DNA of 8,090 nucleotides from Chloroflexota bacterium (lineage in GTDB: Bacteria > Chloroflexota > Anaerolineae > Anaerolineales > UBA4823): assembly GCA_030636125.1 (NCBI GenBank), contig DAOVXM010000095.1, forward strand, positions 1-8,090, in the 5' to 3' direction. Each line of letters opens with the position of its first letter. Position 1 is the stretch's first letter. Shown in pieces: positions 1 to 7,441 of this stretch. The notes beneath the pieces were generated by a model. That model ran no database searches and was not told the origin of the DNA. It worked only from the letters and a program-made list of their open reading frames with translations. Made by a program: the position numbers and the translations under genes.

Positions 1-1
1 A

Positions 2-874
2 ATTCCAGATGAATATGCGAGCGGTCGTGTAACCTTCACTAACCTGTCTGATACAGCTATATTAGTTCCTATCGATAGTGTTGTGCGCACCTTGGATAAT
101 GAGCCAGTGCGTTTTTTGACCACCAAAGCCATAGAGGTACCTCCAGGACCAGGAGAATCTATTTCAATTCCGGTTCAGGCAACTAAGCCTGGCATAGATG
201 GAAACTTGCCAGCCGATAGTCTGGTAGCTATTGAAGGTCCATTAGGATTAACATTGGCTGCGTCGAATGCTCTACCAACCAGCCGCGGTAAGGATCGTAT
301 TGCGCCGGCACCCACTGCGGAGGACCGGGAAAAACTCTACCAACAAATGTTAGATGACTTACAACTCACCGCAATAACCGAACTGCAGGAGCAACTCAAA
401 CAGGATGATCTAATCTTCACTTCAACTCTCTCTTTAACTCACGTCTTGGAAGAAACATATGAACCGGCTGAAGAAGTGCCTTCCGATCTTATTAGCCTAA
501 ACCTGCGTGTGGAATTCGAGGCTCTAACAGTTTCCAGCGAGGATATCGAAATATTATTGACGAATATATTAGATGCAAACCTTGCTGAGGGTACCTCACC
601 TATACCGGAGACCCTTAAATATACATTCCTGGGAGAACCAGTGGTAGGCGTCGACGATATAGCCCTTTGGCAAATACATGCAACAAGGACCTTCAAGGCA
701 CACATTCCCGATACGCAGGCTGTAAACCTAACGTTGGGACTATCGCCCACAAAAGCAAAACAGCGGCTACTTGATTCGTTACCAATAAACTATCCCCCTC
801 AACTGGTAGTCACTCCTGATTGGTGGCCTCGCATGCCACTTCTTCCATTTCGCGTTAAGGTGATCCAGGAATAA
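2..874 (+). CDS. Baseplate-J-like (gp47-type) domain protein, C-terminal part
   Basis: The reading frame is open from the first bases, so the gene starts upstream. The 290 residues seen are the C-terminal part; the GTG at base 83 lies inside a continuous domain and is unlikely to be the true start. Residues 8-100 read like a baseplate J-like domain: a 'GRVTFTNLSDTAI' strand (8-20), 'RFLTTKA' (37-43), a 'PGIDGNLPAD' turn (63-72), then 'NALPTSRGKDR' (89-99) followed by 'EDREKL' (107-112). In phage baseplate proteins this domain builds the wedge around the hub. Related proteins in Chloroflexota occur away from any phage tail cluster, with unknown role (recalled, not searched). Residues 105-290 are a mixed alpha/beta region ending in a WWPRMPLLPFR tail (274-284). 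No membrane segment is visible here, though one could lie upstream. It precedes ruvX by 52 bases. The domain call is fairly secure; the function is unknown. Confidence 0.72.
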   Translation: MPDEYASGRVTFTNLSDTAILVPIDSVVRTLDNEPVRFLTTKAIEVPPGPGESISIPVQATKPGIDGNLPADSLVAIEGPLGLTLAASNALPTSRGKDRIAPAPTAEDREKLYQQMLDDLQLTAITELQEQLKQDDLIFTSTLSLTHVLEETYEPAEEVPSDLISLNLRVEFEALTVSSEDIEILLTNILDANLAEGTSPIPETLKYTFLGEPVVGVDDIALWQIHATRTFKAHIPDTQAVNLTLGLSPTKAKQRLLDSLPINYPPQLVVTPDWWPRMPLLPFRVKVIQE

Positions 875-926
875 CAACTCAAACTCACCTAAGTCACTCT
901 GATATATAAATAAGCATCAACTACCG

Positions 927-1340
927 ATGAGAATCCTAGCTGTTGACCCAGGAGAAAAGAATATCGGCATCGCTATCAGCGATCCCACAGGCACAATTGC
1001 AAATCCATTAACCATAATCAAGCATGTATCGCGGTTGATTGACGCGGCTACAATTGCCCAATTAGCGACCGAGAACAATGCCATGTTAATCCTTGTGGGA
1101 CAAGCGCTTAATGAGGAGGGTAAATCCACCCCACAAAGCCGCCGCTCTGTCAGGTTGGCAGCCGCGATAAAATCTCAGACTGACTTGCCTGTTGAATTAT
1201 GGGATGAGAGCGGAAGCACTCAAGCTGCTCGCCAAGCTCAAATAATGATGGGTACCTCACGGAAAAAACGAGCAGGGCATTTAGATGACCTTGCCGCCAC
1301 ATACATTCTCCAAACATATTTAGATGTGCACCCTCCATAA
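927..1340 (+). CDS. ruvX: RuvX/YqgF-type putative Holliday junction resolvase
   Basis: This is a 137-residue protein, the normal length for the YqgF/RuvX family of RNase H-fold nucleases. The family is implicated in Holliday junction resolution and, in some bacteria, in 16S rRNA 3'-end processing. The N-terminal motif 'AVDPGEKNIGIAISD' (5-19) supplies the first metal-binding acid, D7. The middle strand 'LILVGQALNEEGK' (54-66) matches the family's VGLPLN-type motif. 'LWDESGST' (91-98) supplies D93/E94, and 'LDDLAATYILQTYL' (119-132) gives the last acid, about D120. All expected acids are therefore present. The usual arginine after the glutamate (DER) is serine here. The ATG is chosen because the family start MRILAxDxG fits exactly; there is no clear Shine-Dalgarno sequence, only an A/T-rich stretch about 20 bases upstream. 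It sits between the baseplate-J-like gene and mltG, probably in the same transcript. Confidence 0.93.
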   Translation: MRILAVDPGEKNIGIAISDPTGTIANPLTIIKHVSRLIDAATIAQLATENNAMLILVGQALNEEGKSTPQSRRSVRLAAAIKSQTDLPVELWDESGSTQAARQAQIMMGTSRKKRAGHLDDLAATYILQTYLDVHPP

Positions 1341-1413
1341 CCACAACCTCAGGCCTGGCCATCTGAAAGAACATTAACCATAAACATCAGCCATGAGCAC
1401 CTAAAATAATGAC

Positions 1414-2556
1414 ATGACCAGACGTCGTTCCCCCTTCCGAGTTATATTTTTTCTGATCCTGGTAGGCACGATTTGTTTAGGATCACTGATCATAGTAAGC
1501 GCTCCTTTCATTATCCAACAACGTGCCGCGCAGGTTTTTGGACCTCCAACATCCCAACTGGGCACAATTAATCTTTTATATCTATCCACTTTGTTGGTCA
1601 TCAATGAAACTGAACTGACCACACCAAATAATATTTTTGGTACTGATCAGTCATTCGCGGTTTCCATTGGCGAATCGGCGAATTCTGTATCACAGCGGCT
1701 CTACGTTGAGAGACTTATTCCAGATAGAAACACTTTTCTTACATATCTGGCTTACAGCGGCTCAGATACAACCATTCAAGCAGGTGAATATACGCTGAAC
1801 CAGGCAATGACTGCTGTGGATATCGCCCACGAATTACAAGATGCCACCCCCACCCATGTGACATTCAGAATATTACCAGGTTGGAGGTTGGAAGAAATTG
1901 CCACAGCCCTGCCTACATCAGGATTAAATATCACTCCTGATGAATTTTTATCAGCCGCAAGCTACCCGATAGATGGATATACATTCTCACCCAATCTTCC
2001 CCAACAAGCCAGCCTAGAAGGTTTTTTCTATCCAGATACTTACCAATTATCACGCGAATTAACTGTTGATGAATTCATCCATACTATACTTGATAACTTT
2101 GAAATAAAACTTGAACCAAGGATTCTGCAGGGGCTGAACCGTCAAGGATTAAATGTCTTCGAAGGCGTAATCCTGGCATCAATTGTTGAAAAAGAATCCG
2201 TCGATACCGGTGAGATGCCTTTAATCGCCTCGGTTTTTCATAATCGCCGAGCAGCCGTCATGAAGCTTGACTCAGACCCAACTGTTCAGTACGCCCTGGG
2301 ATACAATCATGAAGGAGACACCTGGTGGAAGAACCCTCTCTATCTAGAAGACTTGAAAATCGACTCTCCCTACAATACCTATCTTTACCCGGGTTTACCA
2401 CCTGGACCAATATCAAATCCCAGCTTAGAAGCTATTGATGCAGTTGCCTATCCCGCCCAATCAACTTATTACTACTTCCGAGCTGCATGTGAAGGGAAAG
2501 GGAGACATGTATTTGCAGAGACATTCGAGGAGCACGTTCAAAACGCGTGCCCTTAA
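1414..2556 (+). CDS. mltG: Endolytic murein transglycosylase MltG (YceG-like)
   Basis: MltG cleaves nascent peptidoglycan glycan strands at the membrane and is thought to terminate chain growth. The 380-residue protein has a basic N-terminus (MTRRR), one membrane anchor at about 9-34, and an extracytoplasmic remainder. Residues 80-141 form the LysM-like subdomain ('FAVSIGESANSVSQRL', 'AGEYTL'), followed by 'ILPGWRLEEIA' (153-163). The catalytic domain has 'LEGFFYPDTY' (201-210) and 'LASIVEKES' (254-262), which carries the catalytic glutamate in the E259/E261 pair. It continues with 'SVFHNR' (273-278), 'LDSDPTVQYALG' (285-296) and 'SPYNTYLYPGLPPGPISNP' (318-336). The C-terminal 'GRHVFAETFEEH' (363-374) matches the family end. 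Length and motifs indicate an intact enzyme. The ATG places the basic stretch and anchor correctly, but no convincing Shine-Dalgarno sequence precedes it. It follows ruvX by 73 bases; in many bacteria mltG is likewise a neighbour of ruvX (yqgF) or related housekeeping genes. Confidence 0.96.
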   Translation: MTRRRSPFRVIFFLILVGTICLGSLIIVSAPFIIQQRAAQVFGPPTSQLGTINLLYLSTLLVINETELTTPNNIFGTDQSFAVSIGESANSVSQRLYVERLIPDRNTFLTYLAYSGSDTTIQAGEYTLNQAMTAVDIAHELQDATPTHVTFRILPGWRLEEIATALPTSGLNITPDEFLSAASYPIDGYTFSPNLPQQASLEGFFYPDTYQLSRELTVDEFIHTILDNFEIKLEPRILQGLNRQGLNVFEGVILASIVEKESVDTGEMPLIASVFHNRRAAVMKLDSDPTVQYALGYNHEGDTWWKNPLYLEDLKIDSPYNTYLYPGLPPGPISNPSLEAIDAVAYPAQSTYYYFRAACEGKGRHVFAETFEEHVQNACP

Positions 2557-2664
2557 TTCACCTCAAATTTGTGCTTTCCAATCCTCCCTGTGTCTATATA
2601 GGCAGCTTTTTTAATTGGATCAATCTCTAATTATTCCCCGCGGACAATCAACTGGAAGACACAG

Positions 2665-3264
2665 ATGAATACTCGGTTCAGCCCCAATGATCCTCGAGAT
2701 TCCAAACCGCTTATCCTCATTAAGCATTCACAACCCGAGATTAAGCACAATTTACCCGCAAATCAGTGGCACTTATCTGCAACGGGTCGCTCAAGTTGTT
2801 TTACGTTAGCCGAGCGTTTAGCATCATACAAACCAGATGTGATCGTCTCTAGCAACGAACCGAAGTCTATAGAAACCGCTCAGATTATTGCATCTCATTT
2901 CCGCTTATCGAATGCGATCGCAGATGAACTTTACGAGCACAAGCGTGAAACTGTTCCTTACACAAACCGCGAGAAGTTTGAGGCCGAGGTCGCCAGATTC
3001 TTCGATCAGCCAGATCACCTTGTCTTTGGTGAAGAAACCGCCGAACAGGCTTACCTGCGATTCTCTTCAGCGCTAAGTAAGCTTATTGAGCAATATCTAT
3101 CCCACTCCCTACTCATCGTGTCACATGGGACAGTGATCTCTCTTTGGGTTTCCCGAAAGATTGGATTATCCCCATATCCGTTTTGGAAAAGCTTGGGGTT
3201 ACCTGCCTTCGTTGTTATCTCAAAGCCAGTTCACACGTTGGTTTCAGTGGTCGAAACCATTTAG
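2665..3264 (+). CDS. Histidine phosphatase family protein (phosphoglycerate-mutase-like), variant RHG motif
   Basis: This 199-residue cytoplasmic protein has the histidine phosphatase fold, in which a histidine is transiently phosphorylated. 'LILIKHSQPEI' (16-26) corresponds to the usual LxLxRHGxT motif, with nucleophile H21 but lysine for arginine and serine for glycine. 'WHLSATGRSS' (35-44) is the LTxxGxxQA equivalent. 'VSSNEPKSIETA' (61-72) matches the SSxxxRAxxTA motif with K67 for arginine. 'YEHKRE' (90-95) offers E91 as general acid, and 'LLIVSHGTVISLW' (149-161) supplies the second histidine, H154. The aromatic-rich 'RFFDQPDHLVFGEETAEQAYLRF' stretch is split around 111-133 and resembles a Chloroflexota subfamily I recall. 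The substrate cannot be told: sugar phosphate, nucleotide or protein are all possible. GGAAG at 2654-2658, six bases before the ATG, supports the start. A 108-base gap separates it from mltG, so it may be transcribed independently. It converges with lon. Confidence 0.88.
   Translation: MNTRFSPNDPRDSKPLILIKHSQPEIKHNLPANQWHLSATGRSSCFTLAERLASYKPDVIVSSNEPKSIETAQIIASHFRLSNAIADELYEHKRETVPYTNREKFEAEVARFFDQPDHLVFGEETAEQAYLRFSSALSKLIEQYLSHSLLIVSHGTVISLWVSRKIGLSPYPFWKSLGLPAFVVISKPVHTLVSVVETI
3239..3259 (+). repeat. Inverted repeat over the 3' end of the phosphatase gene
   Basis: TGGTTTC (3239-3245) and GAAACCA (3253-3259) form a perfect 7-base stem with a 7-base loop, ending three bases before the phosphatase stop codon at 3262-3264. 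Only three T residues follow, so it is not a standard intrinsic terminator. It may stabilise the transcript 3' end or be a by-product of coding sequence. Confidence 0.35.
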
Positions 3265-3288
3265 GTAAGTGATTTGAGCTTGAGTATT

Positions 3289-3302
3289 TTCCATCGATGG
3301 AA
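3289..3302. repeat. Perfect 14-base palindrome in the convergent intergenic gap
   Basis: TTCCATCGATGGAA is its own reverse complement and lies in the 61-base gap between the convergent stop codons of the phosphatase gene and lon. As RNA it would fold on either strand into a 5-base stem with a UCGA loop. Neither strand shows a T-run after it, so it does not meet the usual rule for an intrinsic terminator. A weak bidirectional terminator or a dimeric-protein binding site are both possible. Confidence 0.4.
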
Positions 3303-3325
3303 CGAGAAGCTATCAAATTCGGGTT

Positions 3326-5905
3326 TTACGTCCCCGGCTGGATATGCGTTTGCTCACTCGGAGGTGTCTGATGAGGGGAGCTGGGACCGTCAATTCGCTC
3401 GTCACTAGGCTCATTCTGCTGCGTATCCTGGGATTTCCTAGGCGTCGATGTGCTGCGTTTTTTTCGCGTTGACTTAGCTTTTTGGGGCGCAGGAGCAAGA
3501 CTAAGTTCTAAGACTTGGTCCATATGTTCGACAGGCATAATTTTTACTTCACTACTTGCACGTTTGGGTATATCGATTAGATCCTTGAGATTTCGTTTCG
3601 GTAATATCACAACTTTGAGGCCAACGCGGTGGGCAGCTAACACTTTCTCCCTTACCCCACCAACAGGTAAAACACGTCCACGGAGGGTAATTTCCCCTGT
3701 CATACCAACTTCTCGTAAAACTTCTCTCCCTGTAAAAGCAGATACTAAGGCAGTGGCAATTGTTATCCCAGCGCTAGGCCCATCCTTTGGAATTGCACCT
3801 TCTGGTATGTGGATATGGATATCCATTTGATCGTATATCTCAGGATTAATTTCAAAGATCTTCGAACGAGATTTAAGATACGAAAGTGAAGCTTGCGCAG
3901 ATTCTTGCATGACATTACCGATCTGTCCGGTAATTTGTAGATTTCCTTTACCATCCACTAGCAAGACCTCGACCGGCATCGTTTCCCCACCGTTTTCAGT
4001 CCATGCTAAAGCAGTAGCAACCCCAACCTCATTTTGGCGTTCGGTTTCCATATAGAAGAATTGGGGTGGTCCAAGGTACCTCTCAATAACCCCCGCACCA
4101 ACCTGGTTGCGATAACGTTTACCTTCGGCTTTCTGGCGTGCAATCTTTCGGCATACCCGTCCAATTTCACGTTCGAGGTTGCGCACACCGGCCTCATATG
4201 TATATTCACGAATAATTCGTTGTAACGCATTGACCGTTAATCGCAGTTCGTCCTTTTCTAAACCATTCTCCTCTAACTGGCGGGGAAGGAGAAAACGATT
4301 AGTAATCTCAATTTTATCTTCCTCGATATAGCCGGGAAACTCAATTATTTCCATACGATCAAGTAAAGCATGAGGAATGGTAGAGGTAGTATTTGCTGTT
4401 GTGATAAACATCACCTTGGAGAGATCATATGGTAGTTCAATATAATGATCTGAAAATGCAAAATTTTGTTCAGGATCTAGAACTTCGAGCATCGCTGCCG
4501 CAGGGTCCCCTCGGAAATCCACACCTAGTTTGTCAATCTCATCCAACATGAATAGTGGATTGATTTTTCCCGCTCGGCGCATGGTTTGCAATATTCGTCC
4601 AGGTAATGCTCCTATATAAGTTCGTCTATGACCACGAATTTCTGCTTCATCGCGTACACCGCCTAATGATAGACGTACAAATTTACGCCCCAGTGCTTCT
4701 GCAATGGATTGACCGAGTGATGTTTTCCCTGTTCCCGGAGGTCCGATAAAGCATAATATTGGCTGTCTGAGGCGTTTAGGTTTCAAGCTCTGGACGGCAA
4801 TGTACTCAAGAACTCGTTCTTTAGCACGTTTAAGTCCATAATGGTCTCTCTCTAAAACCTTGGCAGCGTGTTTAACATCCAAGTTGTCTTCGCTTGATTC
4901 TAGCCACGGTAATTCCAGGATCCACTCAACATAAGTGCGGATGATCCCAACCTCAGGTGACATCGGCGGCATCTGTGCGAGACGATCAACCTCTTTGAGC
5001 GCTCTTACTTGCACTTCCTCTGGTAATAGAGCCGTCTCAACTCGCGTATGCAGCTCCTTGATATCACTAGACCAGATATCACCTTCTCCTAATTCCGTCT
5101 GGATAGCCTTCATTTGCTCACGCAAGTAAAATTCTCTTTGTGAACGATCTACTTCATTTTGGGCGCGTGAGTGAATTTCATCTTCGAGCTCCAACACATC
5201 GACCTCTTGAGCCAGTAAACTAATAACCTGGTCGAGACGTTGCATAATATCGATGGTTTCCAAGATAGCCTGACGCTCTTCTAAGGGCGGCGCGATAGCG
5301 GTCACGATCATATCCGCCAACCATCCCGGTTCTTCAATATTCAATGCGTATAAATATGCCTCTTCCGGCAAACTGCGATCCAAATTAACACACTTTTGAA
5401 ATAACTCCAAAACCGTTCGCATAGTCGCATCAATCTGGCGATCAACTTCCTCAGTTTCATAAACAGGACGTGCTACCACACGTAAGTAAGGCTCTAATTG
5501 AGTAAATTCAACAATTTCAACCCTGCGCCGGCCTTGAACTAATGCCGAATTTGAACCATCTGGCATGTTTAATAGTCTTCCGACGGCCATCTCTACTCCT
5601 ACCGGCATGAAATCGTGAGGGCCTGGGTTCTCCTCATCTGGATCACGTTGAGTTAACGCGATCACTGTATAGTCCTTGACTTGAGATTCTTCTATCGCCA
5701 ATAACGAAGCTTCACGTCCTATAAATATTGGAGAAACCATCCGGGGAAAAACAACCAAATCCCGCAAAGGCAAAACAGGGCATTCAATCAAGCCATCTTG
5801 GTTAGGTACTGAATCTGGTATGCTATACAATTCCTCGGTGCGACGATAGAGAGCGCCACCAAAATCATCTTCGTCATCACGCATATACCAATCATTATTT
5901 CTCAT
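3326..5905 (-). CDS. lon: ATP-dependent Lon protease (LonA type) with extended termini
   Basis: Lon is a soluble hexameric AAA+ serine protease that degrades misfolded and regulatory proteins. The 859-residue product has, in order: an acidic N-terminal extension (1-40), the LON substrate-recognition domain starting at 'CPVLPLRDLVVFP' (42-54), a coiled-coil linker (about 240-310), the AAA+ module and the protease domain. Walker A is 'GPPGTGKT' (388-395), Walker B 'LFMLDEID' (451-458), sensor 1 'TTAN' (502-505), the probable arginine finger R517 and sensor 2 near R575. The protease dyad is S711 in 'PKDGPSAG' (706-713) and K754 in 'REKVLAAHR' (752-760), so the enzyme looks fully active. Typical LonA is 770-820 residues; the surplus is about 30 residues at the N-terminus and a Lys/Arg then Ser/Pro/Gln tail (about 805-859). 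The ATG at 5905 is favoured over one seven codons later by GGAAG six bases upstream. It lies 25 bases after folC and is probably co-transcribed; no CIRCE-type heat-shock operator is visible. Confidence 0.98.
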   Translation of the reverse strand: MRNNDWYMRDDEDDFGGALYRRTEELYSIPDSVPNQDGLIECPVLPLRDLVVFPRMVSPIFIGREASLLAIEESQVKDYTVIALTQRDPDEENPGPHDFMPVGVEMAVGRLLNMPDGSNSALVQGRRRVEIVEFTQLEPYLRVVARPVYETEEVDRQIDATMRTVLELFQKCVNLDRSLPEEAYLYALNIEEPGWLADMIVTAIAPPLEERQAILETIDIMQRLDQVISLLAQEVDVLELEDEIHSRAQNEVDRSQREFYLREQMKAIQTELGEGDIWSSDIKELHTRVETALLPEEVQVRALKEVDRLAQMPPMSPEVGIIRTYVEWILELPWLESSEDNLDVKHAAKVLERDHYGLKRAKERVLEYIAVQSLKPKRLRQPILCFIGPPGTGKTSLGQSIAEALGRKFVRLSLGGVRDEAEIRGHRRTYIGALPGRILQTMRRAGKINPLFMLDEIDKLGVDFRGDPAAAMLEVLDPEQNFAFSDHYIELPYDLSKVMFITTANTTSTIPHALLDRMEIIEFPGYIEEDKIEITNRFLLPRQLEENGLEKDELRLTVNALQRIIREYTYEAGVRNLEREIGRVCRKIARQKAEGKRYRNQVGAGVIERYLGPPQFFYMETERQNEVGVATALAWTENGGETMPVEVLLVDGKGNLQITGQIGNVMQESAQASLSYLKSRSKIFEINPEIYDQMDIHIHIPEGAIPKDGPSAGITIATALVSAFTGREVLREVGMTGEITLRGRVLPVGGVREKVLAAHRVGLKVVILPKRNLKDLIDIPKRASSEVKIMPVEHMDQVLELSLAPAPQKAKSTRKKRSTSTPRKSQDTQQNEPSDERIDGPSSPHQTPPSEQTHIQPGT

Positions 5906-5911
5906 TATTCA

Positions 5912-5916
5912 CTTCC
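5912..5916 (-). promoter_or_regulatory. Ribosome binding site of lon
   Basis: On the minus strand GGAAG stands six bases before the ATG at 5905, inside the 25-base folC-lon gap. This spacing decides for the ATG at 5905 over the next in-frame ATG at 5884 and so keeps the acidic N-terminal residues in the protein. Confidence 0.55.
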
Positions 5917-5930
5917 AAAGTGATCTACAT

Positions 5931-7319
5931 TTACTTAGTTTCAAGGATAATGTTTTGACGCGCCATCCATGCCTCACGCGCTCCTGCAGCTATGAAAAGG
6001 CTGCCGGTTGCCAAAGCCAACGCATTATTATCCGTTAAATTTATCGCAACTTCCAAGGCATCTGCTACATCTGGTACACTTCTAACAGGTTTATTTAATT
6101 TGTTGGTGATTTCAACAAGGTATTCCACTTCCATCGCACGCGGATGGTAGGATTGGGTAGCGATAACTTCTCGGACAAGCGGCAATAATTCTGAAATCAT
6201 GCCATAGACATCTTTATCTTCCGAGGCGCCAAATACAAGCACGATTTCTTTTTCAGGGAAATAATCCTCTATAGTCAATCGCAATTTACTTATGGAATCG
6301 CGGTTATGGGCTGAATCTACAACCAGGATTGGATCTTTATTTAGTACATCGAATCTACCTGGCCAACTTGTCTGAGAAAAACCTGCACAGATAGCTGTCC
6401 CACCAACTGGAAAAGCGCTCTCGCTAAATACTTTTAACACTGTATAGGCAGTCGCAGCATTCTCCACCTGGTGACGACCCAGGAGTGGAATAAATAACTT
6501 GACTGGCTCTGAGTCTCCTCCACCATTTGTTATACTACCTTCAATTATTCTAGGGAAAGTTTTTGCTGGACCTATTAACAAAGACTGCCCCTCTAAAGAA
6601 TGATTTAATGGAATGAACTTATAGTCAAGTCCCACTTGTACCAATGGGGAAGATCGCTCAGCTGCTATGCTTTCGATGACCTGGCGGGCCTCTTCTTTTT
6701 GTGGTGATAACACTACCGGAATACCAGGTTTTATAATGCCGGCTTTCTCTCCCGCAATTTCTGGTAGAGTCTCACCCAACACATAAGTGTGGTCATATGA
6801 TAACGAAGTGATTACCGATACGGCTGGAACAACCACATTTGTTGCGTCTAGCCGTCCTCCCAATCCTACTTCCAGGATAGCTACATCCACCTTCTGATTT
6901 GCAAAGTAAGCAAGAGACAGAGCAGTTGTGATCTCAAACGTAGTAATTTGGGGGATACTTTCAATAACCGGCTTCAACTGCTCAACCAGGGAAACCAATT
7001 CCTTATATGAGATCGGTTGTCCATTAATTTGAATTCGCTCCGTATAATCATGCAGGTGAGGAGAAGTATATAATCCTACCCTGTAACCGTCTGCACGCAG
7101 AGCAAAGCTACAAAATACGGCAACCGAACCTTTACCTTTCGTGCCAGCAATATGAATGCTTGGGTATTTCTGTTCGGGATTCCCTAGGGCGGCCATCAAA
7201 TCCCGCATTCTACCCAGGTCAAATTTGTCGGGAGAATTGCGGAAACTTCGGCTTAAACTATAATCAACGAAACTATATAAATATTCAAGAGTTGCCTGAT
7301 ATTCGTCTTCAGTCTTCAT
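5931..7319 (-). CDS. folC: FolC: folylpolyglutamate synthase / dihydrofolate synthase
   Basis: FolC is a cytoplasmic Mur-ligase-fold enzyme that adds glutamate to folates using ATP; many bacterial forms also make dihydrofolate from dihydropteroate. With the ATG at 7319 the protein has 462 residues, usual for the family. Motifs in order: 'FDLGRM' (33-38), the P-loop 'AGTKGKGSV' (58-66), 'SPHLHDYTERIQING' (86-100), 'FEITTALSLAYF' (128-139), 'EVGLGGRLDATNVV' (150-163), 'DHTYVLG' (176-182) and 'EKAGIIKPG' (191-199), where K192 is the likely carbamylated lysine. Next come 'HQVENA' (283-288), 'WPGRF' (319-323), 'DSAHN' (335-339; DGAHN is more common) and 'GASEDKD' (364-370). Whether it has both activities cannot be decided from motifs. 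A TTG at 7325 would add two residues, but the ATG is preferred because a candidate promoter starts transcription at about 7322. It heads a probable operon with lon and diverges from the SanA-like gene. Confidence 0.95.
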   Translation of the reverse strand: MKTEDEYQATLEYLYSFVDYSLSRSFRNSPDKFDLGRMRDLMAALGNPEQKYPSIHIAGTKGKGSVAVFCSFALRADGYRVGLYTSPHLHDYTERIQINGQPISYKELVSLVEQLKPVIESIPQITTFEITTALSLAYFANQKVDVAILEVGLGGRLDATNVVVPAVSVITSLSYDHTYVLGETLPEIAGEKAGIIKPGIPVVLSPQKEEARQVIESIAAERSSPLVQVGLDYKFIPLNHSLEGQSLLIGPAKTFPRIIEGSITNGGGDSEPVKLFIPLLGRHQVENAATAYTVLKVFSESAFPVGGTAICAGFSQTSWPGRFDVLNKDPILVVDSAHNRDSISKLRLTIEDYFPEKEIVLVFGASEDKDVYGMISELLPLVREVIATQSYHPRAMEVEYLVEITNKLNKPVRSVPDVADALEVAINLTDNNALALATGSLFIAAGAREAWMARQNIILETK

Positions 7320-7328
7320 GGTCAAGCG

Positions 7329-7357
7329 ATTGTAACCTTATGGAGGACTCTACGCAA
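7329..7357 (-). promoter_or_regulatory. Candidate folC-lon promoter, near-leaderless
   Basis: On the minus strand TTGCGT (7352-7357) and TACAAT (7329-7334) are 17 bases apart, close to sigma-70-type -35 and -10 boxes (TTG matches; five of six bases match TATAAT). The start point would fall at about 7322, leaving almost no leader before the ATG at 7319. This fits the lack of a Shine-Dalgarno sequence at a normal distance. It is a pattern match only. Confidence 0.35.
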
Positions 7358-7410
7358 GAGGAAAGCATCCAGACTAAAACCAATCAATCCACAATCTGTT
7401 CCGATGCCCG

Positions 7411-7441
7411 TGGTAAAATTCGCCTGTGTTTTTTCGTGGAG
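7411..7441 (+). promoter_or_regulatory. Candidate extended -10 promoter and ribosome binding site of the SanA-like gene
   Basis: TGG directly followed by TAAAAT (7411-7419) has the form of an extended -10 box, and no good -35 box is visible 17 bases upstream. The start point would be near 7426. GGAG at 7438-7441 then stands five bases before the ATG at 7447 and serves as the Shine-Dalgarno sequence. The ribosome site is more secure than the promoter. Confidence 0.45.

Noticed and set aside
83..85. GTG as the start codon of the first gene
   Set aside because: The frame is open back to base 2 and the 27 residues before the GTG belong to the same domain (GRVTFTNLSDTAI strand), so the gene is truncated by the window and does not start here.
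439..750. 103-codon minus-strand open frame opposite the baseplate-J-like gene
   Set aside because: It is antisense to a continuous, well-conserved coding frame and shows no recognisable family feature.
905..910. TATAAA as a -10 box for ruvX
   Set aside because: There is no TTGACA-like element at 16-18 bases upstream, and the ruvX gene lies only 52 bases after the previous one, so a separate promoter is not supported.
2585..2612. T-run (2607-2612) after mltG, as a possible intrinsic terminator
   Set aside because: The bases before the T-run contain only a short CTG/CAG pairing around CTATATAG and no stable GC-rich stem, so no terminator is called. The A/T-rich TCTATATAG could be a -10 box for the phosphatase gene, but no -35 box fits at normal spacing.
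3450..3830. 126-codon plus-strand open frame opposite lon
   Set aside because: It lies wholly inside the lon protease domain and tail coding region on the opposite strand, has no recognisable motif, and lon is certain.
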